From positions 1-64,000 of the forward strand of contig URPK01000004.1 of NCBI GenBank assembly GCA_900549715.1: a stretch of DNA of 64,000 nt, written 5' to 3'. The stretch's first letter is position 1, and each line of letters opens with the position of its first letter. Positions 41,864 to 51,000 of this stretch are shown here, piece by piece. The translations under genes and the position numbers were made by a program. Source of the stretch: an uncultured Collinsella sp. Its GTDB lineage: Bacteria > Actinomycetota > Coriobacteriia > Coriobacteriales > Coriobacteriaceae. A model generated the notes under the pieces. It had not been told where the DNA came from. It did no database searches and saw only the letters and a program-made list of their open reading frames with translations.

Positions 41864-44290
41864 ATGGCTCAACAACTGTCGCTGTTTGGTTCGCCGGAAC
41901 CGGAGGAGACTCCGGTGAAGCCCGAGCCTGCACCCGAACCCATCGCCGCCTACGCGAGCGTGGTCCTCGACATCCCCACCCGTGCGCTGTCGGAACCGTT
42001 TGCTTACGGCATCCCCGAGTCCCTTGCCAACGAGGTCCAGATCGGATCCACGGTCCTGGTCCACTTTGGTAACCGTGCCGCCGCGGGCTATATCGTTGAT
42101 ATTGCGCCTGAGCTGGGCGACCTGCAGGGTAACAACGCCCTCGACCCCGCGCGTATTAAAGCCGTCGAGGCTATCCTCAGCAAACCGCTCTTTACCGCCG
42201 AAGCCGCCCGTATCGCACGCTGGATGAGCCACGAGTACGTCGCAACGCTTTCCGAGTGCCTGCGCCTGTTTTTGCCCCCGGGCGGCAGTCCGCGTGTGGT
42301 CAAGGGTGACGACGGCGTGTGGACGGTTGAACGTCCAGCCGTCAAACCCATCCAAAACCGCTGGGTGATGCTTACGCCCGATGGCTTTGACTATTCGCCA
42401 CCCAAGACCGCGGTCCGCCAGCGCCAGCTCATCGAGGCGCTGCAGTGCGGCCCGGTCACGACTCGCGACCTCAACCTTCTCTATAACAGCATGTCGGCGA
42501 CCATCAAGGCGCTCGAAAAGCGCGGCGTCGTGGTGGTGGAGGAACGCCGTGCGTGGCGTGGCTGCAGCGAGCAGACCACGCTGTCCTCGGCAAGCGGCAA
42601 GGCGCCGGTTTCCCTTACCAACGGCCAGCAACGGGCACTCGCGCAGATTGAGCGCGCCCGTCTGGACGCTCATGGCGACGTGGTGCTGGTTGACGGCGTC
42701 ACCGGCTCCGGCAAAACCGAGGTTTACCTCTCCGCTATCGAGCGCGTGCTCGCGGCAGGCCGCTCTGCATGCGTGCTCGTGCCCGAGATTTCGCTGACGG
42801 CCCAGACCGTCGGCCGCTTCCGCTCGCGCTTTGGCGAGACGGTCGCCGTTTTCCACTCGCGTCTTTCTGCTGGCGAGCGTCTGGACCAGTGGGATATGGT
42901 TGCCTGCGGTGCCGCCCGCGTGGTCGTGGGCGCCCGCTCGGCGCTCTTTTGCCCGCTCAGCGACTTGGGCCTCATCATCATCGACGAGGAGCACGAGACC
43001 AGCTACAAGCAAGGGTCCAGTCCGCGCTACCATGCGCGCGAGGTGGCAGCCGAGATGGCGCGCCGCTATCGCTGCCCGCTCGTGCTGGGGTCGGCCACGC
43101 CTTCTGCCGAAGCGCTCGATCGCTGCCGTCGCGGAACGTACGGCGGTGCCACGTGGACGCGCGTCGAGATGCCCGAGCGCCCCGGACACGCCGTGCTGCC
43201 TACGGTCCGCATTGCCGACCTGCGTCGCGAGTTCGCACACGGCAGCCGCTCCATGTTCTCAAAACCGCTGATGGAAGGCCTGGAGCGTGTGGTCGAGCGC
43301 CGCGAGAAGGCCGTGCTTCTGCATAACCGCCGTGGCTTTGCGCCATTCCTGATGTGCCGCGAGTGCGGCTGCGTCCCCACCTGCAACCACTGCTCCACCG
43401 CGCTTACGTATCACGAGCGCACGCACACGCTGCAGTGTCACACATGCGGTTCGTCTTGGCGCGTGCAGCCCTATCCGGCGCCCACAAGCCGTTGCCCCAA
43501 ATGTGGCAGTCGCTACCTGGCAAAAATGGGGCTGGGCACGCAGCAGATCGAGGACGCACTGCACCAGATGCTGCCCGAGGACGTCGCCATCATCCGCATG
43601 GATGCCGACTCCACGCGCGGCAAGGATGCGCACAAAAAGCTGCTCGAGCAGTTCGATGCGGCCGATTGCGCCGTGTTGCTGGGCACCCAAATGATCGCAA
43701 AGGGTCTCGATTTTCCCGAGGTCACGCTCGTGGGCGTGGTCAATGCCGACTTCGCCCTCAAGCTGCCCGATTTCCGCGCAGGGGAGCGCGCCTACGATCT
43801 GCTGGAACAGGTGGCGGGCCGTGCCGGTCGCGGCGATCGTCCCGGTGAGGTGATCATCCAGACCTACCTGCCCGAGGATCCGGTCATTCGCGCCGTCGCT
43901 GAGCACGACCGTTCGATCTTTACCGACTACGACCTGGACCAGCGGCGCGACGCGCTGTATCCGCCCTTTGTGCGCCTGGTCAACATCTTGGTGTGGTCGG
44001 CAAACCGAGACGACGCGCAGGACTACATTGGGCGCATTGCAAAGCTTCTTAAGCGCCGCTGGCATGCCGCCGCGCCCGACTTTTTGAGGGCGGGGAGTGC
44101 CATGCCGCAGGTGCTGGGCCCGGCTTCGTGTGTAATCGAGAGAGCCAAGGACCGTTACCGCTTCCATCTGCTTGTGAAGTCGCCCGTGGGGTACCATGTC
44201 TCTGATGATATCGACGCCTGCCTCAAAGAGGTGGGCTCCGTGCGCGGCGTAAGCGTGAGCGTTGACGTCGATGCCTATGATTTGATGTAA
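41864..44290 (+). CDS. priA: Primosomal replication-restart helicase PriA
   Basis: PriA reloads the replication machinery at stalled forks. The 808-residue protein has the N-terminal 3'-DNA-binding domain (about residues 30-130), a winged-helix region, and the superfamily 2 helicase core with Walker A DGVTGSGKTEVYL, IIIDEEHETSYKQ (DEEH box) and GSATPSAEAL. Eight cysteines in CRECGCVPTCNHC and CHTCGSSW...CPKCGS bind two zinc ions. The C-terminal motifs GTQMIAKGLDFPEVTLVGVV and QVAGRAGRGDRPG are also present. It is followed closely by def, fmt and rsmB, the order seen in many Gram-positives. Confidence 0.95.
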   Translation: MAQQLSLFGSPEPEETPVKPEPAPEPIAAYASVVLDIPTRALSEPFAYGIPESLANEVQIGSTVLVHFGNRAAAGYIVDIAPELGDLQGNNALDPARIKAVEAILSKPLFTAEAARIARWMSHEYVATLSECLRLFLPPGGSPRVVKGDDGVWTVERPAVKPIQNRWVMLTPDGFDYSPPKTAVRQRQLIEALQCGPVTTRDLNLLYNSMSATIKALEKRGVVVVEERRAWRGCSEQTTLSSASGKAPVSLTNGQQRALAQIERARLDAHGDVVLVDGVTGSGKTEVYLSAIERVLAAGRSACVLVPEISLTAQTVGRFRSRFGETVAVFHSRLSAGERLDQWDMVACGAARVVVGARSALFCPLSDLGLIIIDEEHETSYKQGSSPRYHAREVAAEMARRYRCPLVLGSATPSAEALDRCRRGTYGGATWTRVEMPERPGHAVLPTVRIADLRREFAHGSRSMFSKPLMEGLERVVERREKAVLLHNRRGFAPFLMCRECGCVPTCNHCSTALTYHERTHTLQCHTCGSSWRVQPYPAPTSRCPKCGSRYLAKMGLGTQQIEDALHQMLPEDVAIIRMDADSTRGKDAHKKLLEQFDAADCAVLLGTQMIAKGLDFPEVTLVGVVNADFALKLPDFRAGERAYDLLEQVAGRAGRGDRPGEVIIQTYLPEDPVIRAVAEHDRSIFTDYDLDQRRDALYPPFVRLVNILVWSANRDDAQDYIGRIAKLLKRRWHAAAPDFLRAGSAMPQVLGPASCVIERAKDRYRFHLLVKSPVGYHVSDDIDACLKEVGSVRGVSVSVDVDAYDLM

Positions 44291-44308
44291 CAACCCGAAA
44301 GGATGGCC

Positions 44309-44845
44309 ATGGAAGCCAACGGAATCGTACTGTCGCCCGACCCTCGCCTGCGTCAGGAGTGCGCCGTGATCGAGGAGATCACCCCGGCGATCGAGGCGCT
44401 TGCCGAGAAGATGAAGAAGATGATGTTCGACAACGGCGGTTGCGGCCTGGCTGCTCCGCAGATCGGCGAGCTTATTCAACTCGTCACCATCGACTGCGAC
44501 TACAGCGACAAGAACGACTACGACCCGTACGTGCTCATCAACCCTGTCATTGTTGAGCAGAGCGACCATCTGGTGCCGTTTAGCGAGGGCTGCCTGTCCA
44601 TCCCTGGCATTAGCTGCGAGATCGAGCGTCCCGACCATGTCGTCGTCGAGGCGTACGACTTGGACGCAAACCTGATTCGCTATGAGGCTTCGGGCGACCT
44701 GTTCTGCGTGTGCCTGCAGCACGAGATCGATCACCTGCACGGCAACACCATGTTCGAGCGACTGAAGCCGATGCAGAGGCTCAAGGCGGTCAAGGAGTAC
44801 CAGGACGCCCTGGCCCGCGGCGCTCGACCGGGCGAGACGGAGTAG
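44309..44845 (+). CDS. def: Peptide deformylase
   Basis: Def removes the formyl group from new proteins. The 178-residue protein has the three family motifs GCGLAAPQIGE, EGCLSIPGI (metal-binding cysteine) and LQHEIDHLHG (metal-binding histidines and catalytic glutamate). ATG 44303 touches the AAAGG site, so ATG 44309, six bases away, is chosen. It works with Fmt, encoded about 320 bases downstream, in the formylation cycle. Confidence 0.95.
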   Translation: MEANGIVLSPDPRLRQECAVIEEITPAIEALAEKMKKMMFDNGGCGLAAPQIGELIQLVTIDCDYSDKNDYDPYVLINPVIVEQSDHLVPFSEGCLSIPGISCEIERPDHVVVEAYDLDANLIRYEASGDLFCVCLQHEIDHLHGNTMFERLKPMQRLKAVKEYQDALARGARPGETE

Positions 44846-44853
44846 TTTTGTCC

Positions 44854-44949
44854 GTCCCCGGGGCGCCTGCCTATATCATCCCGTGCTCAAACATTCTCGC
44901 TGCGCTGCGAAACTGCGCGCGGGACGATATAGGCGGGCGCCCCGGGGAC
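44854..44949. repeat. Long inverted repeat between def and fmt
   Basis: Thirty-base arms at 44854-44883 and 44920-44949 differ at two positions and enclose 36 bases. The outer ends are GTCCCCGGGG / CCCCGGGGAC. It begins nine bases after the def stop, inside the 321-base gap before fmt. The rest of the gap is T-rich toward fmt and holds no gene that I can support. Confidence 0.92.
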
Positions 44950-45166
44950 TACGTTGACGCTGCTTGTCTCGCCCGGGTGCCGTCGGGCCAGGGAGGGGCG
45001 TCTTCGCTGATAGGTGCTTTGTTGGGAGGGCTGCTTTTATGCGGCTCTTTCTTTGTTTTTGGGTATATTTGTTTCAGTTGAACTATTCTTGCGGCTGGGC
45101 GCGCTTGCGACCAAGAACGCTTTTTTGTAGCCGTCTCGGCTCGTTATTGAGAGGAGACTAACTTTT

Positions 45167-46087
45167 ATGCGTATTGTGTTTATGGGTACGCCTGATTTTG
45201 CTGTGCCTTCGCTGACTTCGCTTGTTGCGGCTGGTAATGAGGTTGCGCTCGTTATTACTCGTCCCGATGCTGTTCGTGGGCGAGGTAAGAAGCTAGAGCC
45301 GTCTCCTGTTAAGGCTAAGGCACTGGAGCTGGGGTTGCCGGTCATTGAGGCTAATCGTATGACGCCTGAGGTTGTTGAGGTGCTCAAGGCTGCCCAGGCT
45401 GATATTTTCTGTGTGGCTGCCTATGGTTGCATTTTGCCCGATGAGGTGCTGCATATGGCGCCGCTTGGTATTGTGAATGTTCATGCTTCGCTGCTGCCTC
45501 GTTGGCGTGGCGCTGCTCCCATTCAGCGTGCGATTCTCGCTGGTGATGAGGTTGCTGGCGTTTCTATCATGCGCATCGGGCACGGCGTGGATACTGGTGC
45601 TTATTGTGCTCAGGCTTCCACGTCGGTTGCCGGTAAGCATGCTGAGGCGCTGACCATGGAGCTTGGTGAGCTTGGCGGTAAACTGCTTGCCGATACGCTT
45701 CCTTCTCTTGCCGATGGCACCGCCGTGTGGACTGAACAGGATGAGGCACTCGTTACCCATGCTGCCAAGATTTCCAAGCAGGAGATGCGCTTGGATCCGC
45801 AGATGGCGGCGCTTGATTGCGTGCGTCATGTGCTGGCTTCGTCCGATACCGCGCCTGCTCGTTGCGTGATTGCCGGCAAGACCGTGCGTGTGCTCGATGC
45901 TGCGGCGGCTGATGTGTCGCTCGGCGAGGGTCAGGTTCTCGTTAAGGCCAAGCGTGTTTACCTGGGCCTTTCTGATGGCTCGGTTGAACTGCTCGAGGTT
46001 AAGCCTGATGGCAAGCGTGCTATGACTGCTTCTGCTTGGGCTGCTGGCCTGCAGGGTGCCGATCTTATCTGGAGTGTTTTGTCATGA
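45167..46087 (+). CDS. fmt: Methionyl-tRNA formyltransferase
   Basis: Fmt formylates initiator methionyl-tRNA. The 306-residue protein shows RIVFMGTPDFAVPSL at the start, PDAVRGRGKKLEPSPVK, and VNVHASLLPRWRGAAPIQRAI, with the SLLPxWRG folate/catalytic motif, followed by the C-terminal tRNA-binding barrel. GAGAGGAG precedes the ATG. Codon choice differs from its neighbours: T-ending codons (GTT, GCT, GAT, CGT) dominate here, whereas gltX and priA prefer C- and G-ending ones. The stop overlaps the rsmB start by four bases. Confidence 0.95.
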   Translation: MRIVFMGTPDFAVPSLTSLVAAGNEVALVITRPDAVRGRGKKLEPSPVKAKALELGLPVIEANRMTPEVVEVLKAAQADIFCVAAYGCILPDEVLHMAPLGIVNVHASLLPRWRGAAPIQRAILAGDEVAGVSIMRIGHGVDTGAYCAQASTSVAGKHAEALTMELGELGGKLLADTLPSLADGTAVWTEQDEALVTHAAKISKQEMRLDPQMAALDCVRHVLASSDTAPARCVIAGKTVRVLDAAAADVSLGEGQVLVKAKRVYLGLSDGSVELLEVKPDGKRAMTASAWAAGLQGADLIWSVLS

Positions 46088-47484
46088 GCAAGCTGTCTCC
46101 CGCGCGCAAGCTTGCGCTCGATGTGCTGATGGAGGCCGATCGCCGCGGCATGTATGCGCGCGACGTGCTGTCCTCTCGCGCATCGGCCAAGGCCATTGAC
46201 CAGCGCGATTCTGCGTTTGCCGCTCGCCTGGCGCTCGGTGTTGCCGCCACGCAGGGTATTTTGGACGAGTTGCTCGATCAGTTTCTCGATAAGCCCAAAA
46301 AGGTTGCGCCGCGTGTTCGCATGGCGCTTCGTATCTCGGCCTTCGAGATGCTCTATCTGCATACGCCGGGCCGCGTTGCCGTAAGTCAGGGAGTTGAGCT
46401 CGTTCGCAGTGGTGCTAAGTCCGCCGCTGGCTTAGCCAATGCTGTATTGCATAAGGTTGCGGACAATGTTGAGGACTTTGCTACTGCGTCCGATGTGGAT
46501 GAGTCTGAGCGACGCTTGGTTCGCCTGTCTCGCCTGATGGGCTTGCCGCGATGGCTGTGCGCTCGCATTATAGCATCGTTTGACACGCCAGAGGGTGCGC
46601 TTAACTTTGCCGGCAATCTGGCCCCCGCGCCGCTGGCCCTGCATGAGAACGCTTTTGCTTCCAAGCCCGATCCGTATATCTCGCAGCTCGTCGCACCTGT
46701 CTTCCCGGGCTGCCATGCCCCGGTTGATGCCCAGGTTACCGTTGCTTCGGGTGCGTTTGAGCGTGCTGCCGCGGTGGCATCTGATCTCAACGCGCAACTT
46801 ATCGCCACAGCTGCTACGCGCCCTGGTAGCTGCCTTGAGATTGGTGCCGGTCGTGGCACCAAGACCTATGTGATGATGTGCCAGGCCAAGCGTACGGGCT
46901 ATGAGCGTCAGCATACGGCGCTCGATCTGCATGATCGCAAGTGCGATCTGAATCTCGCTCGCCTGCATAAGGCCGGTATTCAGGGCGTTCGTACGGTTTC
47001 TGGTGATGCTTGCGAGCTTGATGAGGTGCTCACATCGTTTGATGCCATGCTTGGCGAGCCGGTTAAGTTCGACACAGTCTTTATCGATGCGCCGTGCTCT
47101 GGCACCGGAACCATGCGTCGTCATCCCGAGATCCCGTGGCGCCTGACCGAAAAGGATGTGACGGTTGAGCTGCCCAAGCTGCAGCTGACGATGCTCAAGG
47201 AAGCCGCTGCGCGCGTGGCTGCTGGTGGCGAGCTTATCTATGCGACATGCTCGGTCTTCGACGAGGAGAACACACAGGTCGTGGAAGCGTTCCTGAACTC
47301 TCCCGAGGGCACCGGTTTTAGCCTGGAGCCGCTCTCCGAGGCGCAGATTCTGCAACTCCCCGAGTTCGATCAGGCCAAGAAGCTCGTATCCGTACGCCAG
47401 AACGATCGAGGCCTCTTCCAAAGCGTGCCGGTAAACGCCGACTCCTACGACGGCCACTTCTGCGCCAGGCTGGTCCGCCAGTAA
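46084..47484 (+). CDS. rsmB: 16S rRNA (cytosine-967-C5)-methyltransferase-type protein
   Basis: A 466-residue protein with an N-terminal NusB-like RNA-binding domain (about residues 1-140) and a C-terminal Nol1/Nop2/Sun methyltransferase. Catalytic motifs are DAPCSGTGTMRRHPEIPWR and ATCSVFDEEN, with the two cysteines used by m5C enzymes. The SAM loop, normally like LDLCAAPGGKT, reads LEIGAGRGTKT, an unusual variant. The start overlaps the fmt stop (ATGA), giving translational coupling. The order fmt-rsmB is common. The codon pattern of the first half resembles fmt. Confidence 0.9.
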   Translation: MSKLSPARKLALDVLMEADRRGMYARDVLSSRASAKAIDQRDSAFAARLALGVAATQGILDELLDQFLDKPKKVAPRVRMALRISAFEMLYLHTPGRVAVSQGVELVRSGAKSAAGLANAVLHKVADNVEDFATASDVDESERRLVRLSRLMGLPRWLCARIIASFDTPEGALNFAGNLAPAPLALHENAFASKPDPYISQLVAPVFPGCHAPVDAQVTVASGAFERAAAVASDLNAQLIATAATRPGSCLEIGAGRGTKTYVMMCQAKRTGYERQHTALDLHDRKCDLNLARLHKAGIQGVRTVSGDACELDEVLTSFDAMLGEPVKFDTVFIDAPCSGTGTMRRHPEIPWRLTEKDVTVELPKLQLTMLKEAAARVAAGGELIYATCSVFDEENTQVVEAFLNSPEGTGFSLEPLSEAQILQLPEFDQAKKLVSVRQNDRGLFQSVPVNADSYDGHFCARLVRQ

Positions 47485-47489
47485 ATCGA

Positions 47490-47525
47490 AGTCCCGTCCC
47501 AAATCAGCTAATTTGGGACGGGACT
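47490..47525 (+). terminator. Rho-independent terminator after rsmB
   Basis: A perfect fifteen-base stem (47490-47504 with 47511-47525) has a six-base loop and is followed by ATTTTAG. The stem contains GTCCCGTCCC, sharing the GTCCC core with other hairpins here. Confidence 0.9.
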
Positions 47526-47568
47526 ATTTTAGCTACTTTGTGCCTCTTCGATCCGTTCGCCATGAAAT

Positions 47569-47709
47569 GCGGTTATTTACTATGTTAAACCGGCTGTCCT
47601 CATCCATGCCGAATTTTGTGAAATCAAAACCGCAGGTAGACGGCTTGCCGTTTTTGCAAATACGCTGCTATGCTCGACCAATACGGGTCAAACGTAGTAA
47701 ATGGGCCGC
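47569..47709. repeat. Non-coding repeat element, copy 1
   Basis: About 141 bases in the rsmB/FmdB gap. Imperfect terminal inverted repeats (ATTTACTATGTT near the left, AACGTAGTAAAT near the right) flank a core reading AAAACCGCAGGTAGA followed by TTGCCG. A second copy with the same terminal motif and the same core, diverged, is at 51590-51723. No reading frame is shared by both. The function is unknown. Confidence 0.65.
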
Positions 47710-47761
47710 TTTCGTGGCGCAACTCCAGAGTAGTCAATTTGGGAGCGGGGCTACTTGCCTG

Positions 47762-47998
47762 TTAGTGGTTGTGTGGGCAGTTGGCGCAGCAGCCGCTGGT
47801 GGCGCTGGTGCTGGAGCCGCCGCTTCGCTGGTCGGTGTTGTAGAAGCCGCTGCCCTCAAATTTAATACCGCTGGCCGAGAACGTCTTGGCGGCCGGAGCG
47901 CCGCAGCTGGGGCACACGACCTCGGGAGTCTCGGACATAGGATGCTCAACCTCAAACACGTTGCCGCAGCTCGAGCACTTGTAATCGTAGCGCGCCAT
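47762..47998 (-). CDS. FmdB-type zinc-ribbon protein
   Basis: A 78-residue protein. It starts MARYDYKCSSCGNVFEVEHP and continues with VVCPSCGAPAAKTF, giving two CxxC pairs that form a zinc ribbon as in FmdB/RPA regulatory proteins. The C-terminus is glycine/serine-rich and ends with GCCANCPHNH, a further cysteine-rich patch. AAGGAAG precedes the ATG. Members are small putative regulators; the target is unknown. It is a single leftward gene following the amylase fusion. Confidence 0.85.
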   Translation of the reverse strand: MARYDYKCSSCGNVFEVEHPMSETPEVVCPSCGAPAAKTFSASGIKFEGSGFYNTDQRSGGSSTSATSGCCANCPHNH

Positions 47999-48020
47999 AA
48001 TACTTCCTTTTCAGCACAAA

Positions 48021-48042
48021 GCGGGCAGATTACTCTGCCCGC
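48021..48042 (-). terminator. Terminator after the GH13-GH77 gene
   Basis: A perfect eight-base stem GCGGGCAG / CTGCCCGC has a six-base loop. On the leftward strand it is followed by TTTGTG. It lies 44 bases after the stop of the fusion gene. Confidence 0.75.
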
Positions 48043-48086
48043 AAAAATTCAAACGTCTGTAACTGTACCCTATATCGGGCGTTTTA

Positions 48087-51000
48087 TCACGCTTCGCCCC
48101 AGAATCTATGCGTGTTGCGCAGGAGCTGTGCGGTTTTGCCCTCGGCGGCCGCAACGTCGGCCTCGTCAGCCTGCCAGGTCCAGTTGCCCGTGGCCACGCC
48201 CGGTACGTTCATGCGCGCGTCGTCGCCCAGCCCCAGGACATCCTGCAGCGGCATCATCACCAGGGGAGCGTCGCTTGCCAGCGCATCGCTCATCAGCTTG
48301 GCCGCCACCTCAACACCGCTCGGTTCGTCGCCGCCCGCAAAGGAACGCGTACACCAACCCGCGAGCGTCGACGTGTCGTGCGTCGAGGTATACAGGATCT
48401 TTCCTGGCGTAGGGTGCACGCCGCAACGGACGTCGTAGTCGCCAAACTCCAGCACGTCCATGCCGGGGAAGCCGCAGGTCGAGGCCATGGCGCGAACGCC
48501 GGGCGTCAAATAGCCCAGGTCCTCGGCAATAAAGTTGAGCGGACCCAGCTCGTCATAGGCGGTCTGAAACAGGTCCTTGCCCGGTCCCGCCAGCCAGCGA
48601 CCTTCGGCGCAAGCCTTGCCAGCGGGGATACTGAAGTAGCTGTGGAAGCCCAAGAAGTGATCCAGACGCACGCGGTCGTAAAGTGAGAACGCACGACGTA
48701 GGCGATCCATCCACCAGCTATAGCCGTTCTGCTTCATGTGGTCCCAGCGGAACGTCGGGTTGCCCCACACCTGACCCTCGGGCGCAAAGTTGTCGGGCGG
48801 CGCACCGGAGATCTCGATTGCCTTGCCGGTATCGGATAGCCAGAAGTTCTCGGGTTCGCTCCACGCATCTGCCGAATCGTCGGACACGTACATAGGAATA
48901 TCGCCGATGACCTCGATGCCCTTCTTGTGCGCGTAGTTCATGAGCTCGCACCAGGCTAGGTCAAAGCGGTACTGCATGTACGCCTGAAGCTCGGCCTCGT
49001 CGTGGAAGCGCTTGTCGTCAATCAGGTGCTCGTTGTAGCGCGCAACATCTGCCGGCCAATCGTGGCGCGACTCGCCCTCAAAGTATTTCTTGACGGCCAT
49101 GTAGACGCAGTACTTCTCGAGCCAATCGGCATTGCGATGTTTAAACGCGGTGTACAGCGGATCGGCATCCTCGCCGCCACGGGCCTTCCAAGTTTCAAAG
49201 TCGGCCGCCAGCTCCTCGTGGCTTTCGGGCAGCAGGTCGATATTACCTGCAAAGGCCGAAGGACCGGCGTAAGGGGAGCGGAAGAAGTCCGTCGGGTTGA
49301 CAGGCAGGACCTGCCAGTAGCGCATGCCCATAGCGGCCAGATGGTCGATAAAGCGACGCGTGGGTGCGCCGATCGTACCGGGCTTGCCGTCATCGGTCGG
49401 TACCGAGGTGATATGGCACACAACGCCCGCGCCGTGATCGAGCGGCTCCTGCAGGCGCTGCTCGGCATGGTGATAGATGATCGACGAGCCCAGCGGATAC
49501 AAATCGAGCGTGACCGTGCCGTTGTGGATCTCGCACTCGTGACCGCTGATCACGTCACTCGCGCATTCGTCGAGCGCCGGAATCGTCACGCGGTGCGAAT
49601 TGCGCAGACTACGGTTAATGATAACCGTCGCGGACTCGCCATCCCTGCCCGTGCGGTTGTATGCCAGCACCTCGTCGTTGAGCGCGAAGGCCTTGATCTC
49701 GCCGTCGATCATAAACGGCAGTGCGCGGCGTACGGCGGAGGCGTTTTTGACAATAGCCAGCGTGTCGAAGTCGTGCAGTTGGTCCTTGGTCGGCAGGGTG
49801 CGGCGGTTGCCCGGATCGGTTAGACCCTCCAGGCCGTATTCGTCGCCGTAGTAGATCGAAGGCACGCCGGGGAAGGTCATCTGCATGAGCGTGGCGAGCC
49901 AAAAACGGCTCTTGGCCAGGCCCATCGAGTTCTCGTCCAGGCGCCATTTGCTGCGCTCGCACTCGGGCAGCTGCGACTCGTCGGGGCCGCCGCCGAGCAC
50001 CGAGATAATGCGCGGACGGTCGTGGCTCGAAAGCAGATTAAGTGCGCAGGACAGGGCCTCACGGGGATAGTTCTCGCGCAGGGTTTCGATTTCCTCGGCT
50101 GCCTGGTAGGCGTTCTTGTAGCCCATCAAAAAGTCGATGACCATGTCGCGGAAGGGGTAATCCATAGCAGAGTCCAACTCGGAGCCCTGTAGGTAGCGAC
50201 GCAGATGGCCGTAGCTGATCTTGTTGGAGGCGTCTTCCCAGACTTCGCCGAGCAACAGTGCATCAGGCTTCTCGGCAAGTACGGCCTTCTTGATCTCGGC
50301 CAGGAAGTCGTCGGAAAGCTCGTCAGCGACGTCCAGGCGCCAGCCATGAGCGCCGGCACGTAGCCATTTACGGATCACGCCGTCCTTGCCCAGAAGCCGC
50401 TCGCGTACCAGCTCGGAGCTCTCATTGATGGCGGGCATGTTGCCCACGCCCCACCAGCAGTCGTACGAGCCGTCCTCGTGGAAATAAAACGCATCGCGCC
50501 ACGGCGAGTCCTCGCTCTGCCACGCGCCCACGCCGGGGTAGTTGCCGTAGCGGTTGAAATAGATGGAGTCGTCACCCGTATGGTTAAAGACGCCGTCCAG
50601 GATGATGGAGATGCCCAGCTTCTCGGCTGCCTGGCACAGCTCGGTAAAATCCTGCTCGGTGCCCAGGATTGGGTCGATCTTGGTGTAGTCGGCCGTGTCG
50701 TAGCGGTGGTTGCTCGCGGCCTCAAAGATGGGGTTGAGGTAGATGGCCGTAAAGCCCAGCTCGGCGATGCGGGGCAGGTCATTTTGGATACCCTTGAGCG
50801 AGCCGCCGTAAAAGTCCCAGGTCTTGATGGATCCGTCCTCGGCACGCTCGTACACGGGCGGCTCGTTCCAGTCCTCGACCATGCGGCGCTGGATTCCGTT
50901 GCGTGGCTTTTCGACTTCGGCCAGCGTGCGCTCGCGCCAGTTTTCGTCGCGAGCATAGCGATCGGGGAAGATCTGGTAGACCATACCGCGCTCGTACCAG

